From Armatimonadota bacterium (GTDB lineage: Bacteria; Armatimonadota; SYMT01), in contig JAJFMS010000124.1 of NCBI GenBank assembly GCA_020696885.1, forward strand, positions 1-7,782: a stretch of 7,782 bases of DNA. Reading direction: 5' to 3'. This document shows, one piece after another, positions 6,293 to 7,782 of this stretch (the first letter of the stretch is position 1; every line of letters starts with the position of its first letter). The notes under the pieces are model-generated. The model made no database searches, was not told the DNA's origin, and saw only the letters and a list, made by a program, of their open reading frames with translations. The position numbers and the translations under genes are program-made.

Positions 6293-6307
6293 TGAAGCCG
6301 CTGCGAG

Positions 6308-6329
6308 TCGGGTTCGATTCGGGTTCGAT
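6308..6329. repeat. Perfect 11-bp tandem duplication
   Basis: TCGGGTTCGAT occurs twice back to back (6308-6318 and 6319-6329), four bases beyond the stop codon of the leftward secreted-protein gene. Confidence 0.85.
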
Positions 6330-6333
6330 GGCG

Positions 6334-7239
6334 CTACTTCCCGGGTTTGACCGCGGGTGGGCTCGCGGGCTCTCCGGGGCGCGACGGCACCGGAATGCGC
6401 TCGATCTGGAACGGGAAGATCCGTCGTGGTCCGGAGCGGTGTAGGAAGCGGAGCCGGAGGGTGCCGATCGGCCCTCGCAGGTTGGTAAAGCCGACCCGGT
6501 ACTCCGCCTGGTTAGCGCGGGGCTGCAGCAGCGCGCCGCCCTGGGTGTTGGCCGCCCGGCCCATCGTATTGAGCAGCGACACCCCGTAAGTCCCGTCGCT
6601 GGTGGTGTTGATCAGCACGCTGTTCTGCGGCGCTTCCACCCAGATCACAGCCTGGACCTCGTCCCCTTCCACTTCCCACTCGCGGACGGTGACCTTCACG
6701 CCATCCTTCTCGAACGGCTCCGGGCGCTTTTCGCCATTCACCGGAATGAGGATCTCCGTGGGCAGCGAGCGCTCATACGCCACGATGTCCCCCTCGATGG
6801 CCCGGATCTCCTTGGCGCCGATCGGGAAGTTCGGCAGGTAGAGGTAGGCCCGCAGCACCGCGCCGTCCGCCGAGGTTTCCAGCATCCCGCCGTAATGGGA
6901 CAGGTCCATCACGCGCGCGCCGGTTTCGGCGGAGACCCCCTTCACCTGGAACATCGCCAGCCCGGGGCCGGCCCACGCTTCCTTGGTATAGACCGCCAAC
7001 TGCAGGTGCACCGTCCGCGCGAACTGGGCGGGAGCGGGGTCCCCATGCGCGGCGTCCGTCCGGTAGCTGACCACGGTCTTCCGGTTGTGAGAGATGCGGT
7101 CCACCACCACCCGGTAGGGTCCGGTGCGGCCTTCCGGAGCCTTCGGCGCGGGCACGGCGGGTGGCGTATCCGCCGCGCGTACGCCCCAGCCGCTCAGGAG
7201 CGCGGTCGCGGCGAAGAGAACTGCTGCCGGCCGGGTCAT
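6334..7239 (-). CDS. Secreted beta-rich protein of unknown function
   Basis: This encodes 301 aa. A Sec-type signal peptide is visible: basic Arg3, a hydrophobic core AAVLFAATALLSGWGV, and cleavage after Ala22 or Ala23 (VRA-A-DT). A Pro/Ala-rich linker (24-38) precedes a mature part with alternating beta-strand pattern (PYRVVVDRISHNRKTVVSYR, VKVTVREWEVEGDEVQAVIW). Residues 260-285 (LRLRFLHRSGPRRIFPFQIE, then RIPVP) form a motif also present in the upstream neighbour; endings of the type [RK]xIPFxxxxIxLP are frequent in secreted proteins of such bacteria, from memory. The C-terminal 16 residues are Pro-rich and low-complexity. There is no catalytic motif and no lipobox, so it is probably a periplasmic or surface protein, function unknown. 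The ATG overlaps the stop of the upstream gene (ATGA), so the two are translationally coupled; no separate ribosome-binding site was needed to choose this start. Confidence 0.75.
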   Translation of the reverse strand: MTRPAAVLFAATALLSGWGVRAADTPPAVPAPKAPEGRTGPYRVVVDRISHNRKTVVSYRTDAAHGDPAPAQFARTVHLQLAVYTKEAWAGPGLAMFQVKGVSAETGARVMDLSHYGGMLETSADGAVLRAYLYLPNFPIGAKEIRAIEGDIVAYERSLPTEILIPVNGEKRPEPFEKDGVKVTVREWEVEGDEVQAVIWVEAPQNSVLINTTSDGTYGVSLLNTMGRAANTQGGALLQPRANQAEYRVGFTNLRGPIGTLRLRFLHRSGPRRIFPFQIERIPVPSRPGEPASPPAVKPGK

Positions 7240-7782
7240 CGAGCTGCTCCGGGGTCCGCAGGCGGAAGCATAACGGTCTTCCCCGCCGCCACTTCCACGG
7301 ACGTGGGGGTGCCAAGCGGGACCGCGGAAAGGGGCAGCTCACTCGTTACGGTGCCGGTACGGCCGGTCCCGGCATCCGGTACCCAGGCCTGGGACACCCG
7401 GTACCGGCCGGGGCGGACGTTGGCGAGCGCCGCTTTGCCCTCCGAGTCCGGCATCACTTCCAGCCAGCGCCAGGGCCCGGCGACGGCGCCGTCCTGGCGG
7501 GAGAGACCCAGGAGGAGGTGCCCTTCCCGGAGCAGGCGCTTATCCCGGACGGAGGCGACGACCGACCCGCCCACCCGCGCGTAGAACGGATGCTCCACCA
7601 GCGCGGGGCTCTCACCGCCGGCCTGGACCTCCGTCTCCAGCGCCAGCGTATCCGGCAGCGCAATCTCCGGCAGGGTAAACGGGATTCGCTTCGGGGTGCC
7701 GCTCCGCACCAGCAGCTCCACCCGGATCTTGGCCGGAAGCTCCTTGAGATCGGAGAGCGCAATATTATGGGTGCGCAGCACG
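7236..7782 (-). CDS. C-terminal part of a beta-rich protein, cut by the window edge
   Basis: The frame runs off the right edge, and the visible 181 residues begin mid-domain (the GTG at 7781 is very unlikely to be the true start). Residues 18-43 (KIRVELLVRSGTPKRIPFTL, then PEIALP) align with residues 260-285 of the downstream protein. The C-terminal 100 residues resemble a carboxypeptidase-regulatory or transthyretin-like beta-sandwich: DSEGKAALANVRPGRYRVSQ has the usual 'G...f..v.PG.Y.v' pattern. This fits a secreted or envelope protein, but its N-terminus and any signal peptide lie outside the window. The last bases overlap the next gene's start as ATGA, indicating an operon. Confidence 0.7.
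   Translation of the reverse strand, partial: VLRTHNIALSDLKELPAKIRVELLVRSGTPKRIPFTLPEIALPDTLALETEVQAGGESPALVEHPFYARVGGSVVASVRDKRLLREGHLLLGLSRQDGAVAGPWRWLEVMPDSEGKAALANVRPGRYRVSQAWVPDAGTGRTGTVTSELPLSAVPLGTPTSVEVAAGKTVMLPPADPGAAR

Larger units (their letters stand above)
5781..6333. other. Gene-free repeat-rich spacer between convergent genes
   Basis: This 553-bp stretch lies between the stops of the PEGA/FHA gene and the leftward secreted-protein gene. The open frames in it are short, lack recognisable protein motifs and run across the repeats. From about 5979 to 6329 it is a string of degenerate direct and palindromic repeats, listed separately. Bases 5781-5978 hold nothing I can name; the 6-bp CTGGCG/CGCCAG pair (5832-5837, 5857-5862) is too weak to call a terminator. 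Confidence 0.7.

Noticed and set aside
5829..6295. Small open frames on both strands in the 5781-6333 spacer
   Set aside because: They run through the palindromic repeats, have no ribosome-binding sites and no protein-like pattern.
5965..6297. CRISPR array
   Set aside because: Repeats recur but their spacing is irregular, the units are degenerate and differently truncated, there are no uniform spacers, and no cas gene is in the window.

Overview
The window is GC-rich and tightly packed, and it looks like an ordinary chromosomal stretch of a Gram-negative soil or aquatic bacterium. Several things point to a large-genome, high-GC lineage: a nucleoside:proton-symporter-type MFS permease, a HAF-repeat protein, a PEGA/FHA protein, secreted beta-rich proteins, few clear Shine-Dalgarno sites and many degenerate intergenic palindromes. 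My best guess is Acidobacteriota (Solibacter/Bryobacter-like), at low confidence. No rRNA, tRNA, CRISPR array, transposase or phage gene is visible.

Layout, left to right. (1) A 12-TM MFS permease of the NHS (NupG/XapB-like) family, 120-1328 (+). (2) A repeat-built spacer, 1343-1580: an outer inverted repeat of the heptamer CCCAACA encloses a 165-bp element with GTCATCGCGAG/CTCGCCATGAC ends, and it abuts the next start codon. (3) A seven-repeat HAF-family protein, 1581-2627 (+), probably a beta-propeller. (4) An unrecognised 270-aa helical protein, 2749-3561 (+), whose ribosome-binding site lies inside alternative hairpins and which is followed by a good intrinsic terminator. (5) A repeat-bearing spacer, then mobA (3803-4435, +), whose 3' end overlaps by 44 nt a PEGA-PEGA-FHA protein (4392-5780, +). 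(6) A 553-bp gene-free spacer between convergent genes, 5781-6333, filled with degenerate palindromic and direct repeats related to the copy upstream of mobA. (7) A leftward pair: a gene cut by the right window edge (7236-7782, -) translationally coupled through an ATGA overlap to a secreted 301-aa protein (6334-7239, -).

Functional links are weak. mobA and the PEGA/FHA gene are probably co-transcribed but have no obvious common pathway. The two leftward genes share a 26-residue motif and look like one envelope or secreted module. I see no convincing evidence of a complete new multi-gene system. The items most worth following are the two intergenic repeat systems, the possible RNA switch at 2711-2747, the diverged FHA protein next to mobA, and the shared motif in the leftward pair.
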